Shown here piece after piece: positions 26,205 through 35,137 of a DNA stretch of 64,000 nucleotides. Source of the DNA: Acidobacteriaceae bacterium UBA1307 (GTDB taxonomy: Bacteria; Acidobacteriota; Terriglobia; Terriglobales; Acidobacteriaceae); the NCBI GenBank assembly GCA_002307235.1, contig DBTV01000031.1, positions 2,287 through 66,286 of the forward strand. Direction: 5' to 3'. Under the pieces are notes generated by a model. That model was not told the DNA's origin and searched no databases. It saw only the letters and a list, made by a program, of their open reading frames with translations. How positions within the stretch are numbered: the first letter of the stretch is position 1; each line of letters begins with the position of its first letter. A program made the position numbers and the translations under genes.

Positions 26205-27470
26205 ATGCCGAATTATTCCATTGCTCTCTCTGGCCTTAAGGCTGCGACTGTAAGCCTCAACACGATTGCCAACAATCTCGCCAACATGAGCACTACCGCA
26301 TATAAAACGCAGACGGTGAGTTTTACCGATGCGTTCTATGAGGCGCTCGGGACGAGCGGCTCCGGCGATGCGATCGCGGTCGGCACCGGAACCACGGTTG
26401 CCTCAACATCCACCGATTTCACGCAAGGCGATTACTCCACCGACGGCACCAGCAATACCGATATGGCCGTTGACGGCAGCGGCTTCTTTGTCGTTGATAG
26501 CTCCTCCGGCAGCGAATACCTGACACGCGACGGCTCCTTCACCGAGGACACCGACGGACACCTTGAAACCTCCAGCGGCTACTATCTGATGGGTTACTCG
26601 GCCACCAACGGCACGGTCGACACCTCGTCCCTGTCGGAGATCACGCTGCCGACGACCGGATCAACGCTCAGCGCCTCGGCCAGCACGGAGTTTACCGTGA
26701 CGGCCAACCTGACCTCTTCGGCCGCGGTTGGCGACACCTATACGAGCTCGGTCACACTCTACGACTCGCTCGGCACCACGCACACCGCCACCATCACCTA
26801 CACCAAAACCGACGACAACAGTTGGGACTACTCGATCTCGCTGCCGGATGACGACTACAGTGCCGGCTCGTCGACGGCAGAGACCGGAACGCTCACCTTC
26901 GATTCCTCGGGCAATCTGTCCACCATCAACGGCCAGACCGTCTGCACCGATTCCTCCGATACCTCCACGCTTTCATTGACCTTCTCTGGCCTTGCCGACG
27001 GGGCAAGCGATCTGACGGTCAGTTGGAATCTGCTCAGTTCGAGCGACGCAACCACCGTAACGCAAACTGCGTCCTCCTCGTCGTCCTCCACCTCTACCGA
27101 TGGGTACGCCGCCGGAACCTACGAGAGCTTCACCGTCGATACCGACGGCACCATTGAAGCCCACTATACGAACAGTCAGACACAGGTCGTCGGTCAGGTC
27201 GTTCTGGCGGACGTGACCAACGAGCAGGGGCTGACCTCCGTCGGCAGCAGCCTCTATCAGGTCACCACAGCCAGCGGAACAGCCACGACCGGAGTCGCCG
27301 GCACCGGAACGCTGGGAACCGTCGTCGACGGCGAACTTGAGGAGTCGAACGTCGACATCTCCACGCAATTCGCGGATCTGATTATTGCCCAGCGTGCCTT
27401 CCAGGCGGACTCCAAGGCCATCATGGCCATGGACTCCGTCACCAAATCCACCATTGATATCGCTCAATAA
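26205..27470 (+). CDS. flgE: Flagellar hook protein FlgE
   Basis: 421 aa structural protein of the flagellar hook, exported by the flagellar type III system. The N-terminus MPNYSIALSGLKAATVSLNT with IANNLANMSTTAYKTQTVSF is the axial-protein motif, followed by FlgE-type domains (VDGSGFFVVD, FTEDTDGHLETSSGYYLMGY) and a Ser/Thr-rich variable region. The C-terminus VDISTQFADLIIAQRAFQAD closes the coiled coil. Length and central domain favour FlgE over the rod proteins FlgF/G. No other flagellar gene lies within 26 kb on either side. The mature protein carries a single Cys in the variable domain. Confidence 0.95.
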   Translation: MPNYSIALSGLKAATVSLNTIANNLANMSTTAYKTQTVSFTDAFYEALGTSGSGDAIAVGTGTTVASTSTDFTQGDYSTDGTSNTDMAVDGSGFFVVDSSSGSEYLTRDGSFTEDTDGHLETSSGYYLMGYSATNGTVDTSSLSEITLPTTGSTLSASASTEFTVTANLTSSAAVGDTYTSSVTLYDSLGTTHTATITYTKTDDNSWDYSISLPDDDYSAGSSTAETGTLTFDSSGNLSTINGQTVCTDSSDTSTLSLTFSGLADGASDLTVSWNLLSSSDATTVTQTASSSSSSTSTDGYAAGTYESFTVDTDGTIEAHYTNSQTQVVGQVVLADVTNEQGLTSVGSSLYQVTTASGTATTGVAGTGTLGTVVDGELEESNVDISTQFADLIIAQRAFQADSKAIMAMDSVTKSTIDIAQ

Positions 27471-27488
27471 AACCTTTTTGGTTTCGTG

Positions 27489-27523
27489 GCAGGCCATCCG
27501 GCTTTCGGATGGTCTGCTTTTTT
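27489..27523 (+). terminator. Terminator of flgE
   Basis: GCAGGCCATCCG, 5-nt loop, CGGATGGTCTGC (one G-T pair) and six T. Confidence 0.92.
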
Positions 27524-27526
27524 GCT

Positions 27527-28279
27527 CTACGCAATGGCGCGCAGATCGGCAAGCAACTGCTGCTGGTCAAAGCCGCTCGGCGCAGCCTTGGCCGCGATCC
27601 AGTCCGCCCCCAGCAGCGTATGCGCCTCGTCGCAGTAGGCCCGCCAGAAGGCCACCGTCATCGTCTTGAGCGCACCCCAGGTAATGCAGGTGAAGCCCTT
27701 CTCGTCATAGCCCACCACAAAGACGCAGTGGCCGCCCCAGCTTCCCTTCTCGGCCTCCGCGCCCCCTTCGGCAACCACCTCCCACACCTCCTGCGTCCGC
27801 GCCGTCAGGGGCAGGTCGAGACCGATGTAGACGCCGCCAAACAGCGCAATCGACTGCCGAATCTCGACAAGGCTGCTCACCCGCGGATCGACAAAGGCCA
27901 GCAGGGCGTGGCCAGCAAGGCCCTCCTTGCGCCAGCGCTTCAGCACGTCGAGCTCGATGCCGCCGTTGTCGGTGTGTTCAGGGTCAGCCGGGTTGTAGCC
28001 GTCCCAACGTTCGTAATACTGCTCGACGGTCGCGTCCGTCAGCGTCACCTCCGCGCCGGTATTGGCCGACCACAGTTGCACGGCGTGCGCGCAGCCGGCG
28101 ATGGTGCAATCGCCCAGTTGATCGTTCAGCATCATGCCCCATTGCGCGAGGCCCCGCGTCCAGTCCACGCGCGGCGGCGGCGCGGGCAGTTGCGGCCTCA
28201 GATAAGCGCCCAGACGGAGTGTGCGCCCATCGCGCCGGATCGCCCTGCGCCCCAGTTTCATCTGCGAATGATCTGCCAT
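27527..28279 (-). CDS. Papain-like (C1-type fold) protein
   Basis: 250 aa, no signal peptide. NDQLGDCTIAGCAHAVQLW (Q54, C58) looks like the oxyanion-hole Gln and nucleophile Cys of a papain-like fold, and GGHCVFVVGYD (H184) like its catalytic His. Papain's Asn in NSWG is replaced by Thr in CITWG (200), so the triad is unconventional. ATG 28279 has GGGAG upstream; a longer frame to 28333 is rejected. Peptidase activity is not certain. It is convergent with flgE and separated from it by the terminator. Confidence 0.75.
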   Translation of the reverse strand: MADHSQMKLGRRAIRRDGRTLRLGAYLRPQLPAPPPRVDWTRGLAQWGMMLNDQLGDCTIAGCAHAVQLWSANTGAEVTLTDATVEQYYERWDGYNPADPEHTDNGGIELDVLKRWRKEGLAGHALLAFVDPRVSSLVEIRQSIALFGGVYIGLDLPLTARTQEVWEVVAEGGAEAEKGSWGGHCVFVVGYDEKGFTCITWGALKTMTVAFWRAYCDEAHTLLGADWIAAKAAPSGFDQQQLLADLRAIA

Positions 28280-28455
28280 CGGAATGCTCCCTTTCCGCGC
28301 TGCCATGCGCGCGACAGAGACGACCTCCAGCATTCATCCATGCAAGAAATCCGGCAGCGATATGAAATCGCCACCGGATCTTCTGCCATGCCGAAAAGAA
28401 GTTCCGCCTGAAAGCAAATATACCGCGCGCGGGAATAATTCCCTGCAAACTGCCG

Positions 28456-29877
28456 TTACGACGCGCGCAAGGGATCGTCGTCGGCCGAGAGCGGCTCGTC
28501 GGCCTCGTCTTGCGCTTCATCAAGCATGGGCAGCGTAAAGTGGAAGGCCGCCCCCTTGCCCAGCTCGCTCTCCACCCAGACCCGGCCGCCGTGGCTCTGC
28601 ACAATGTGCTTGACGATGGCCAGCCCCAGCCCGGTGCCGCCCGACTCGCGCGAACGCGCCTTGTCGACGCGATAGAAGCGCTCGAAGATGCGGTCCAGGT
28701 GCTCGCTGGCAATGCCCGGGCCAAAGTCCTGCACGCAGAAGACAACCTCGGAGCCGACCAGCTTGGCGCCAACGCGAATCCGCTTGCCTTCCCGTCCATA
28801 CTTGAGCGAGTTTTCAATCAGATTGCCGAAGACCTGATTCAGCGCGTCGAGATCGGCCATCACGGTCACATTCGGCGCGCCGCCCGACTGCAGCTTGACG
28901 CCGGAATCCTTGACGATGCCGCCAAGCGCGGCGAGAGCATCGCGCATCAACAGTCCAGCCTTGACCGGCTGCATCTTGAGCTTGTTGTCGGGGTTCTCGA
29001 CCCGCGCCAGCGCCAAAAGATCTTCGGTGAGCCGGTTCATGCGCGCCGCATTCTTGAGCACGATGCCCAAAAACTCGCGCGTCATCTCCGGCGAGGGATT
29101 CTCGTCCTCAAGCAGTGTTTCCACGTAGCCCTGAATCGAGGTGAGCGGCGTGCGCAGCTCATGGCTCACATTGGCGACAAACTCGCGCCGCGACTTCTGC
29201 GCCGTCTCGATGCTGGTCACGTCATGCAGCACGGCCAGCGCGCCGCCGCCGGGCAGCGGCACCGCGTTGACCTCGAAGACCTGGCCGGGAAACAGAATGC
29301 TGGCGCGGCCTCGGGTCACCTCGCCGCGTTCAAGCGCGCCACGCACGCAGGCCAGCAGCTCCGGGTCGCGCATCGAATGCACCAGCGGCCGCCCAATGTG
29401 AATCTGCGTGCCGGCCATCCGCTGCATCACGGCATTGGCCCAGCGCACGATGCCATCGGAGGTGATGGCGACCACCGCCTCCTGCATGGTGTTGAGAATC
29501 GTCGCCAGCTCCTGCCGACGGTTCTCAACCTCGCGAAAGCCCTTGCCGACGCGCTCGGCGGTGTGGTTCAGCGCATCTTCAATCTCGGCCAACTCGTCCT
29601 CGCTGTGCATCTCAAGCCGCGCCTCAAGGTCGCCGCCAGAGATGCGTTGCGCAAAACGAACCACGCGCTTGATGCGCGAGGCAACGCGCTCGGCCAGCCA
29701 GGCCGCCAGCGGCAACGCGGCCAGCGCGCCTGCCAGAGATGCCCCGAGCGCGGCCCGCCGCAACGCGGCGCTGGCATCGCCCACAAAGATGCGAAAGGCC
29801 AGCGCCGTCATTGCCCACTCAAAGGCAAGCGTCAGCGCGAAAAGCCCGAAGAGCTTGGTAAACGCTCGAGGCTTCAA
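28456..29877 (-). CDS. phoR: PhoR-type sensor histidine kinase (TTG start)
   Basis: 473 aa inner-membrane kinase. Two TM helices in the first 65 residues (LFGLFALTLAFEWAMTALAF), a HAMP-like linker, a PAS domain (ILNTMQEAVVAITSDGIVRW), HisKA with SHELRTPLTSIQGYVETLL and a HATPase core with N box NLIENSLKYG, GPGI and GGTGLGLAIVKHI. The layout matches PhoR. TTG 29877 overlaps the phoB stop as TTGA, with AAGGGTGAG 8 nt upstream, so the pair is coupled. The phosphate role is inferred from architecture and from pst genes in the window; other TM-HAMP-PAS kinases share it. Confidence 0.85.
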   Translation of the reverse strand: MKPRAFTKLFGLFALTLAFEWAMTALAFRIFVGDASAALRRAALGASLAGALAALPLAAWLAERVASRIKRVVRFAQRISGGDLEARLEMHSEDELAEIEDALNHTAERVGKGFREVENRRQELATILNTMQEAVVAITSDGIVRWANAVMQRMAGTQIHIGRPLVHSMRDPELLACVRGALERGEVTRGRASILFPGQVFEVNAVPLPGGGALAVLHDVTSIETAQKSRREFVANVSHELRTPLTSIQGYVETLLEDENPSPEMTREFLGIVLKNAARMNRLTEDLLALARVENPDNKLKMQPVKAGLLMRDALAALGGIVKDSGVKLQSGGAPNVTVMADLDALNQVFGNLIENSLKYGREGKRIRVGAKLVGSEVVFCVQDFGPGIASEHLDRIFERFYRVDKARSRESGGTGLGLAIVKHIVQSHGGRVWVESELGKGAAFHFTLPMLDEAQDEADEPLSADDDPLRAS

Positions 29878-30581
29878 CGCGCCGTCTCACCCTTCGGCAG
29901 CTCAAAGCGATAACCGGCGCCTCGGACCGTCTTCAGGTAGCGCGGATTCTCCGGATCGACCTCGATCTTTTCGCGAATGCGCCGCACGTAGACGTCGACC
30001 GAGCGCGGCGTGACAAAGCGCGCATCGCCCCAGACGGCGTCGAGAAGATGATCGCGGCTGAAGACCCGGCCCGGATGCCGCGCCAGATAATCGAGCAGGC
30101 GAAACTCGGTGGCCGTGGTCGTCGTCAACTCGCCGCGCACCTTCAGTTGCATGGCGCTGGCGTCGATCTCGATCTCGTCGAAGCTGACCAGCGCCGGAGC
30201 CGAGGGCCGCTCGAAGCGGCGCAGCACGGCCTTGACGCGGGCCACCAGCTCGCGGGTCGAAAACGGCTTGGTGATGTAGTCATCGGCACCCAGTTCGAGG
30301 CCAAGCACACGGTCATTCTCGCTGGCCTTGGCGGTCATAAAGATGATCGGCGTCGTCGACAGCCCCTGATGGTTGCGCAAACGACGGCAAACATCGGTTC
30401 CATCTCCGCCCGGCACCATGATGTCGAGCAGAAAAAGAGCCGGCGCTTTGCGCTCGGCATCGGGAATCAGATTCGTGGGGGTATAGAAGAGGCGAACCTC
30501 GAAGCCGGCTGCCTCCAGGTGATGTTGCACCAGACGCGCGATGTCCGCATCGTCTTCCAGTACGAAGATGGTTTGACTCAA
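29874..30581 (-). CDS. phoB: PhoB-type response regulator (TTG start)
   Basis: 235 aa DNA-binding regulator. The receiver has acidic DD near the N-terminus (VLEDDADIARLVQHH), phospho-acceptor Asp in ALFLLDIMVPGGDG, Thr in PIIFMTAKA and Lys in DYITKPFST. The C-terminal winged helix reads RLLDYLARHPGRVFSRDHLL and RSVDVYVRRIREKIEVDPEN. TTG 30581 has GAGGG 8 nt upstream and gives the classical receiver N-terminus; a longer frame to 30668 adds 29 unlikely residues. Upstream of phoR, coupled to it. Confidence 0.88.
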   Translation of the reverse strand: MSQTIFVLEDDADIARLVQHHLEAAGFEVRLFYTPTNLIPDAERKAPALFLLDIMVPGGDGTDVCRRLRNHQGLSTTPIIFMTAKASENDRVLGLELGADDYITKPFSTRELVARVKAVLRRFERPSAPALVSFDEIEIDASAMQLKVRGELTTTTATEFRLLDYLARHPGRVFSRDHLLDAVWGDARFVTPRSVDVYVRRIREKIEVDPENPRYLKTVRGAGYRFELPKGETAR

Positions 30582-30755
30582 CCTCTCAACCCTCGACCGG
30601 CAGCCGTATTTGCACAAAGGTTCATGCTGGCTGCGGGAAACTATGAACAGAGTAATGCAGCCAGGCAAATAAATTGCAAACGTTTGATGAATTTATTAGA
30701 GAGAGACCTCCGAAAGCCTTTGTCTTCATCGGTTTCACGCCTACTCCCCCCCCAA

Positions 30756-30793
30756 AAAGACAACGGCGAAGGCCCCGCGTGGGACCTTCGCCG
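30756..30793 (-). terminator. Terminator of the propeller lipoprotein gene
   Basis: On the minus strand, GGCGAAGGTCCC pairs with GGGGCCTTCGCC around a short loop and is followed by GTTGTCTTTTTG. Confidence 0.8.
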
Positions 30794-30814
30794 CTTTGCA
30801 TGTTTGTCGCGATG

Positions 30815-32338
30815 TTAGTAGACAGTGTTGTTTGAATCCGCAGTGGCATCCATGTAGACCACATCGGAGGCCGTACCGGTCACCGTCACGTAGCGGTTGT
30901 CGATCGTCGAACCATCCACCGTCGAGCGGATGTAGACCTGCCCACCCTCGGCCGTGTAGACCTTGTGCAGGTTGGTCACAGCTGCAATGCCGGTCACGTT
31001 GCCGTTATAGGGCTCAAAGGCCGTTACCGTGTTCGTCGATGTGTTGAACATGGTCAGGCAACTCGTGGTCAGGCCGGTGTTGGCCCGCACGCCGGTATCG
31101 CAGCCCTGCGTGCCGATCCACAGCGTGTTGTCATCGGCCAGAATCATGCGGCTGGCCGAGGTCGGCGTGCCGTCGGTGATCGCCACCGGATTCGGTGCCG
31201 CCGTCGTTGAGACCACCAGCGTCGGTGCACTGGCCGTCGACAGACTGACGCGCGTCAGATAGCCGCCCCAGCCATTCGCGGTGGACTTCTGTCCGACAAC
31301 GTACATCGTGGTGCCGTTGATCAGCGCATTGGTTGCGCCACCGGCAATCGCCAGCGTCTGCATCGGCGAAGCACTCGTATTCGAGCAGGTCGTGCCGCTA
31401 TTGCACGGCAACAGGCCCGAGGACTTGCCCTGCTGGAAGATCATCGGTGCAATCGGCAGCACGGAAAGCCCCGCCGTGGTGCCACCCCACTCCGGTCCGC
31501 TGTTCAGCACATAGGCATAGCTGCCATCGGAGGAGAAAACGGCCTTGGTCGGCCGGTCAAAGACCAGAGGCGTTCCGTAGTAGACCGAGGTGCCGGTCGC
31601 CGCCGAAGCCACTGTATCCACATGGTCCGGGCTCTGCGCCTGAAACAGGCACCAAGTAGGTGCTACCTGTGGCTCGCAATCCACCGCGGCCTTCGGCCAA
31701 CTGCTCGAGCCATTGGCGTAGGCCAACGTCTCGGTGGTCGTCAACTGACGCGGATAGTATGCGTAGTTGGAGCCCTGCACAAAGGCCAACGCCACCGAAC
31801 CACCCGCATTCGTGCTCACGCGGTAAACGCCCGGCAGGCTCAGTTGCACATAGGTGCTCAGCGACTGGTTGACAACAGTCACCACGCCCGCGGCCTTGTT
31901 GGCTGCGAACACATATTTGTCATCGCGTGTGATGAACACACTCGACGACGTACCACTCAAGCCGGAGACCGCACCGCTGGTCTTTTCCTTCTGGTAGTCG
32001 ATCAGAGTAAAGCTGCCGTCGCCCGAACCATAGACGGCGCCCATCTGCTCTTCCGGCATGTTCTGAATCGTGCTCGGCAACGCCGCGCCATAGCCAGAAA
32101 TGCTGAACGAGCCCACCGAACTGTTGTAGCTGCCGCGAATGTCATAGTAGGCATCGACGACCTGCAGCGCGCCCTTCGACAGAACGCTGGGGTTCTGGAC
32201 GGCAATCATGACGCGATACTGCAACCCGCTGGGTGGCAGACTACGGCCATTCACATAACTCGTGCTTCCACAACCAGCCAATCCCGTAGCGGCCAGCACG
32301 GCCCCCAGGGCGCAGATCCAAAGATTTCTCTTATTCAA
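30815..32338 (-). CDS. Lipoprotein with YVTN/lactonase-like beta-propeller (TTG start)
   Basis: 507 aa. A TTG start at 32338 (GAGG 8-9 nt upstream) gives LNKRNLWICALGAVLAATGL and lipobox LAGC, so the protein is probably anchored to a membrane after export. The mature part is beta-rich with propeller-like blades (VFITRDDKYVFAANKAAGVV, AVFSSDGSYAYVLNSGPEWG, ASRMILADDNTLWIG) and four Cys in the middle and C-terminal parts. No enzyme motif is visible. Longer frames to 32674 are unsupported. Function unknown; such propellers are common in acidobacterial exported proteins. Confidence 0.8.
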   Translation of the reverse strand: MNKRNLWICALGAVLAATGLAGCGSTSYVNGRSLPPSGLQYRVMIAVQNPSVLSKGALQVVDAYYDIRGSYNSSVGSFSISGYGAALPSTIQNMPEEQMGAVYGSGDGSFTLIDYQKEKTSGAVSGLSGTSSSVFITRDDKYVFAANKAAGVVTVVNQSLSTYVQLSLPGVYRVSTNAGGSVALAFVQGSNYAYYPRQLTTTETLAYANGSSSWPKAAVDCEPQVAPTWCLFQAQSPDHVDTVASAATGTSVYYGTPLVFDRPTKAVFSSDGSYAYVLNSGPEWGGTTAGLSVLPIAPMIFQQGKSSGLLPCNSGTTCSNTSASPMQTLAIAGGATNALINGTTMYVVGQKSTANGWGGYLTRVSLSTASAPTLVVSTTAAPNPVAITDGTPTSASRMILADDNTLWIGTQGCDTGVRANTGLTTSCLTMFNTSTNTVTAFEPYNGNVTGIAAVTNLHKVYTAEGGQVYIRSTVDGSTIDNRYVTVTGTASDVVYMDATADSNNTVY

Positions 32339-32645
32339 AATCCCGTACCTCGATCGAATGCGCGGAATATGCCGCAAATCCTGACCATATCCGGAACAGC
32401 TTTCCGGTACAACCTTCTGTTGGCGTCTGCCGCCACCGCAGGAAAGTTTCCCCACTCGGCGACCGCAAAGCATTAGACTCCCGAAGTATAACAAAGCGAG
32501 CATCCCTTTCAACCCGCCAGTCTGCGGCCCGCCGCGTTCGCTTTTTGTCCGGTTCCGATCCAGCCTCCCGGATTCGTGGAAAAGCAGTACCTGCGGCGGT
32601 CTCTGGACCGCTATCCGATAGAAAATGCGATAGCATGACATTGGT
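32339..32645. other. Divergent intergenic region (lipoprotein / methyltransferase-MTHFR)
   Basis: No gene supported. TATAAC near 32487 and TAGCAT at 32631-32636 (9 nt before the metH/F-type ATG) are possible -10 elements. No operator or riboswitch was recognised; in particular I see no S-adenosylmethionine or cobalamin riboswitch core. Confidence 0.4.
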
Positions 32646-34529
32646 ATGAGTCCGATTACAGAAATCCTCGCCAACCGTCCCCTGCTCGCCGATGGCGCGA
32701 TGGGAACCGTGCTCTATGCGCGCGGCGTCTTCATCAATCGCTGCTACGACGAGCTCAATCTCTCCGACCCCGGGCTGATCCTGTCCGTCCACGAAGAGTA
32801 TCTGCAAGCCGGCGCCGAGATTCTGGAGACCAACACCTTCGGAGCCAACCGCATCCGGCTCGCCCGCCACGGTCTGGCCGGCAAGGTGAAAGAGATTAAC
32901 CAGGCCGGCGTGCGCATTGCCCGCGAGGCTGTCGAACACCTCCGGGAAAAACAGGCATCGGAGGCCTGGGTGGCCGGCTCCATCGGCCCGCTCGGCGTCC
33001 GGCTTGAGCCGCTTGGCAAGACCGGGCTCGATGAGGCCCGCGAGGCCTTTGCCGAACAGATCGCCGCGCTCCATGAGGCTGGCGTCGATCTTCTGATCGT
33101 CGAAACCATGCCCGCGCTCAATGAGGCTCACGAGGCGCTCGAGGCCGCCAAAGCCGTCGCACCGGATTTGCCCGTGCTGGTGATGGTCACCGTCGACGAC
33201 GAGGCCAACTGCCTGGACGGCAGCTCGCCGCAACAGGCCGCCTCCCTGCTCACCGAGTGGGGCGCAAGCGCCATCGGCGTCAACTGCTCGACCGGACCCA
33301 CGACCGTGCTGACCGCCATCGAGGCCATGCGCCCGGCCACCACCCTGCCGCTCGCCGCCATTCCCAACGCCGGCATGCCGCGCGCCGTCGAGGGTCGCAA
33401 CATCTATCTCTGTTCGCCCGAATACATGGCGAGCTTCGCCCGCAAGGCCATCAACGCCGGGGCGCAGATCGTCGGCGGCTGCTGCGGCACCACGCCGAAC
33501 CACATCCGCGCCATGCGCTCGGCCATGCGCGCTCTTGATGCCAAGGCGCACGTTGAGGTTGCCGGCGCGGCACCCACGCTGACCACCGAGATTCCGCCCG
33601 AGCCGCTGGCCAAGCGCTCGCTCGTCGGTTCGCTCATCGCCCAGGGCAAGTTCGTCACCCTGGTCGAGATCGTGCCGCCCAAGGGCATCAACTGCACCAA
33701 AGAGATTGAAGGCGCGGCGCTTCTGGCGCGGCTCGGCGTGCATGCCATCAACGTGCCCGACTCGCCGCGTGCCTCGGCCCGCATGAGCGCCCAGAGCCTG
33801 TGTATCCAGATTCAGCAGCACACCGGCATCGAGACCGTGCTGCACTACACCTGCCGGGATCGCAATCTGCTCTCGATCCAGTCGGATCTGCTCGGCGCCT
33901 CGTCCATCGGGCTCAAAAACATTCTCTGCCTCACCGGCGACCCGCCGAAGCTCGGCAATTATCCGGACGCGACGGCAGTCTTTGACGTCGACGCCATCGG
34001 TCTGGTCAACATCGTGCAGCGGCTCAATCGCGGCCTCGATATTGGCTCAAACTCGATCGGCGCCAGCACCAACTTCACCATCGGCGTCGCCGCCAACCCG
34101 GGCGTGCTCGACATTGAGCACGAACTCCGCCGCTTCGAGTACAAGGTCGAGGCCGGAGCCGAGTACGCCATCACCCAGCCGGTCTTCGATCTGCGCCTGC
34201 TCGAGAACTTCCTCAAACGCATCGAGAGCCACCGCATCCCCATCATCGCCGGCATCTGGCCGCTGACCAGCCTGCGCAATGCCGAGTTCATGAAGAACGA
34301 TCTGCGCGTTTCGATGCCCGAGGAGATCATGCTGCGCATGGCTCAGGCCGATTCGCCCGAGGCCGCCCGACAGGAAGGCATCAAGATCGCCCAGGAGATG
34401 CTCGACGCCGTCCGGCCCTACGTGCAGGGCGTGCAGGTCTCGGCTCCCTTCGGCCGCTACTCGGCCGCCGCCGAGGTCATCGCCAGCGTGCTGCCCCAGG
34501 GCGCAACGGGCTGCGAAGATCGTCCGTAA
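32646..34529 (+). CDS. Bifunctional homocysteine S-methyltransferase / methylenetetrahydrofolate reductase
   Basis: 627 aa, YitJ-like. Residues 1-300 are the homocysteine-binding barrel with the Zn-binding cysteines of GVNCSTGP and GGCCGTTPNHIRAM; it begins LADGAMGTVLYARGVF. Residues about 315-620 are a MetF-type barrel (FVTLVEIVPPKGINC, NILCLTGDPPKLGNYPD, FEYKVEAGAEYAITQPVF). It would reduce methylene-THF and methylate homocysteine, but lacks the cobalamin and reactivation domains of MetH. ATG 32646 gives the family N-terminus; no clear Shine-Dalgarno sequence. Terminator at 34548. Confidence 0.95.
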   Translation: MSPITEILANRPLLADGAMGTVLYARGVFINRCYDELNLSDPGLILSVHEEYLQAGAEILETNTFGANRIRLARHGLAGKVKEINQAGVRIAREAVEHLREKQASEAWVAGSIGPLGVRLEPLGKTGLDEAREAFAEQIAALHEAGVDLLIVETMPALNEAHEALEAAKAVAPDLPVLVMVTVDDEANCLDGSSPQQAASLLTEWGASAIGVNCSTGPTTVLTAIEAMRPATTLPLAAIPNAGMPRAVEGRNIYLCSPEYMASFARKAINAGAQIVGGCCGTTPNHIRAMRSAMRALDAKAHVEVAGAAPTLTTEIPPEPLAKRSLVGSLIAQGKFVTLVEIVPPKGINCTKEIEGAALLARLGVHAINVPDSPRASARMSAQSLCIQIQQHTGIETVLHYTCRDRNLLSIQSDLLGASSIGLKNILCLTGDPPKLGNYPDATAVFDVDAIGLVNIVQRLNRGLDIGSNSIGASTNFTIGVAANPGVLDIEHELRRFEYKVEAGAEYAITQPVFDLRLLENFLKRIESHRIPIIAGIWPLTSLRNAEFMKNDLRVSMPEEIMLRMAQADSPEAARQEGIKIAQEMLDAVRPYVQGVQVSAPFGRYSAAAEVIASVLPQGATGCEDRP

Positions 34530-34547
34530 CCATCCCTACCCCCATGC

Positions 34548-34575
34548 AACGGCATGCTTCGGCATGCCGTTTTTT
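34548..34575 (+). terminator. Terminator of the methyltransferase/MTHFR gene
   Basis: AACGGCATGC, UUCG-type tetraloop, GCATGCCGTT, then T run. A classic strong intrinsic terminator. Confidence 0.95.
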
Positions 34576-34714
34576 ATCGCCGGAATAATTGGCCGACATG
34601 CTATTTATAGTTTTTACGATTCCAGCCACCTTTTCGCGAAGATCCCAGCGGCCACGCAACGGAGCGCGGCACGCGTACGCGAGAAATGCTCTAGAATGAC
34701 CTTCGAGGAGTTTT

Positions 34715-34951
34715 ATGCCTTCCTTTGAAGATTCGCTCAAGAAGCTCGAAACCATCGTCGACCAGCTCGAAAAAGGCGACCTCGCCCTCGAAGACTCGCT
34801 CAAGCTCTTTGAGGAGGGCGTCGGCCTGTCGTCGGCCTGCAAGCAGGAGCTGGACGCGGCCGAGGGCAAGGTGCAGATGCTCGTCAAGCAGCGCGACGGC
34901 GCGCTCAAACCCGAGCCCTTCCTCGACGAAAAGAGCAGTGCGCCGTTCTGA
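34715..34951 (+). CDS. xseB: Exodeoxyribonuclease VII small subunit
   Basis: 78 aa. FEDSLKKLETIVDQLEKGDL, ALEDSLKLFEEGVGLSSACK and AAEGKVQMLV are the conserved helical core of XseB, which binds XseA to form ExoVII, degrading single-stranded DNA. GAGGAG lies 4 nt before the ATG. xseA is not adjacent. It is monocistronic by its own strong terminator. Confidence 0.95.
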   Translation: MPSFEDSLKKLETIVDQLEKGDLALEDSLKLFEEGVGLSSACKQELDAAEGKVQMLVKQRDGALKPEPFLDEKSSAPF

Positions 34952-34973
34952 GAGACAGCGCTCCGTGAATAGA

Positions 34974-35013
34974 ACCAGAAAAGGCCGCCCACGGGCGGCC
35001 TTTTCTGGTTTTC
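34974..35013 (+). terminator. Terminator of xseB with a 17-bp perfect stem
   Basis: ACCAGAAAAGGCCGCCC (34974-34990), 2-nt loop, GGGCGGCCTTTTCTGGT (34993-35009), then TTTC. A-rich and T-rich flanks of the stem would allow function on both strands. Confidence 0.9.
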
Positions 35014-35137
35014 AGCCAACTCTAGAGCATCACCCCTGATGCGGTGAAGTGGCAAAAGCCTTGCGGGGTTGCCGCTCCCTGAGCGGTCGCGTCAACGATG
35101 CTGCATCAACTCGCTCTATACCTTCAGCAGAGAGGCT

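Noticed and set aside
28510..29913. About 465-codon plus-strand open frame
   Set aside because: Antisense to the histidine kinase phoR, which carries HisKA and HATPase motifs.
32339..32645. Riboswitch (SAM or cobalamin) before the methionine gene
   Set aside because: No conserved riboswitch core could be seen; the likely transcription start is too close to the start codon.
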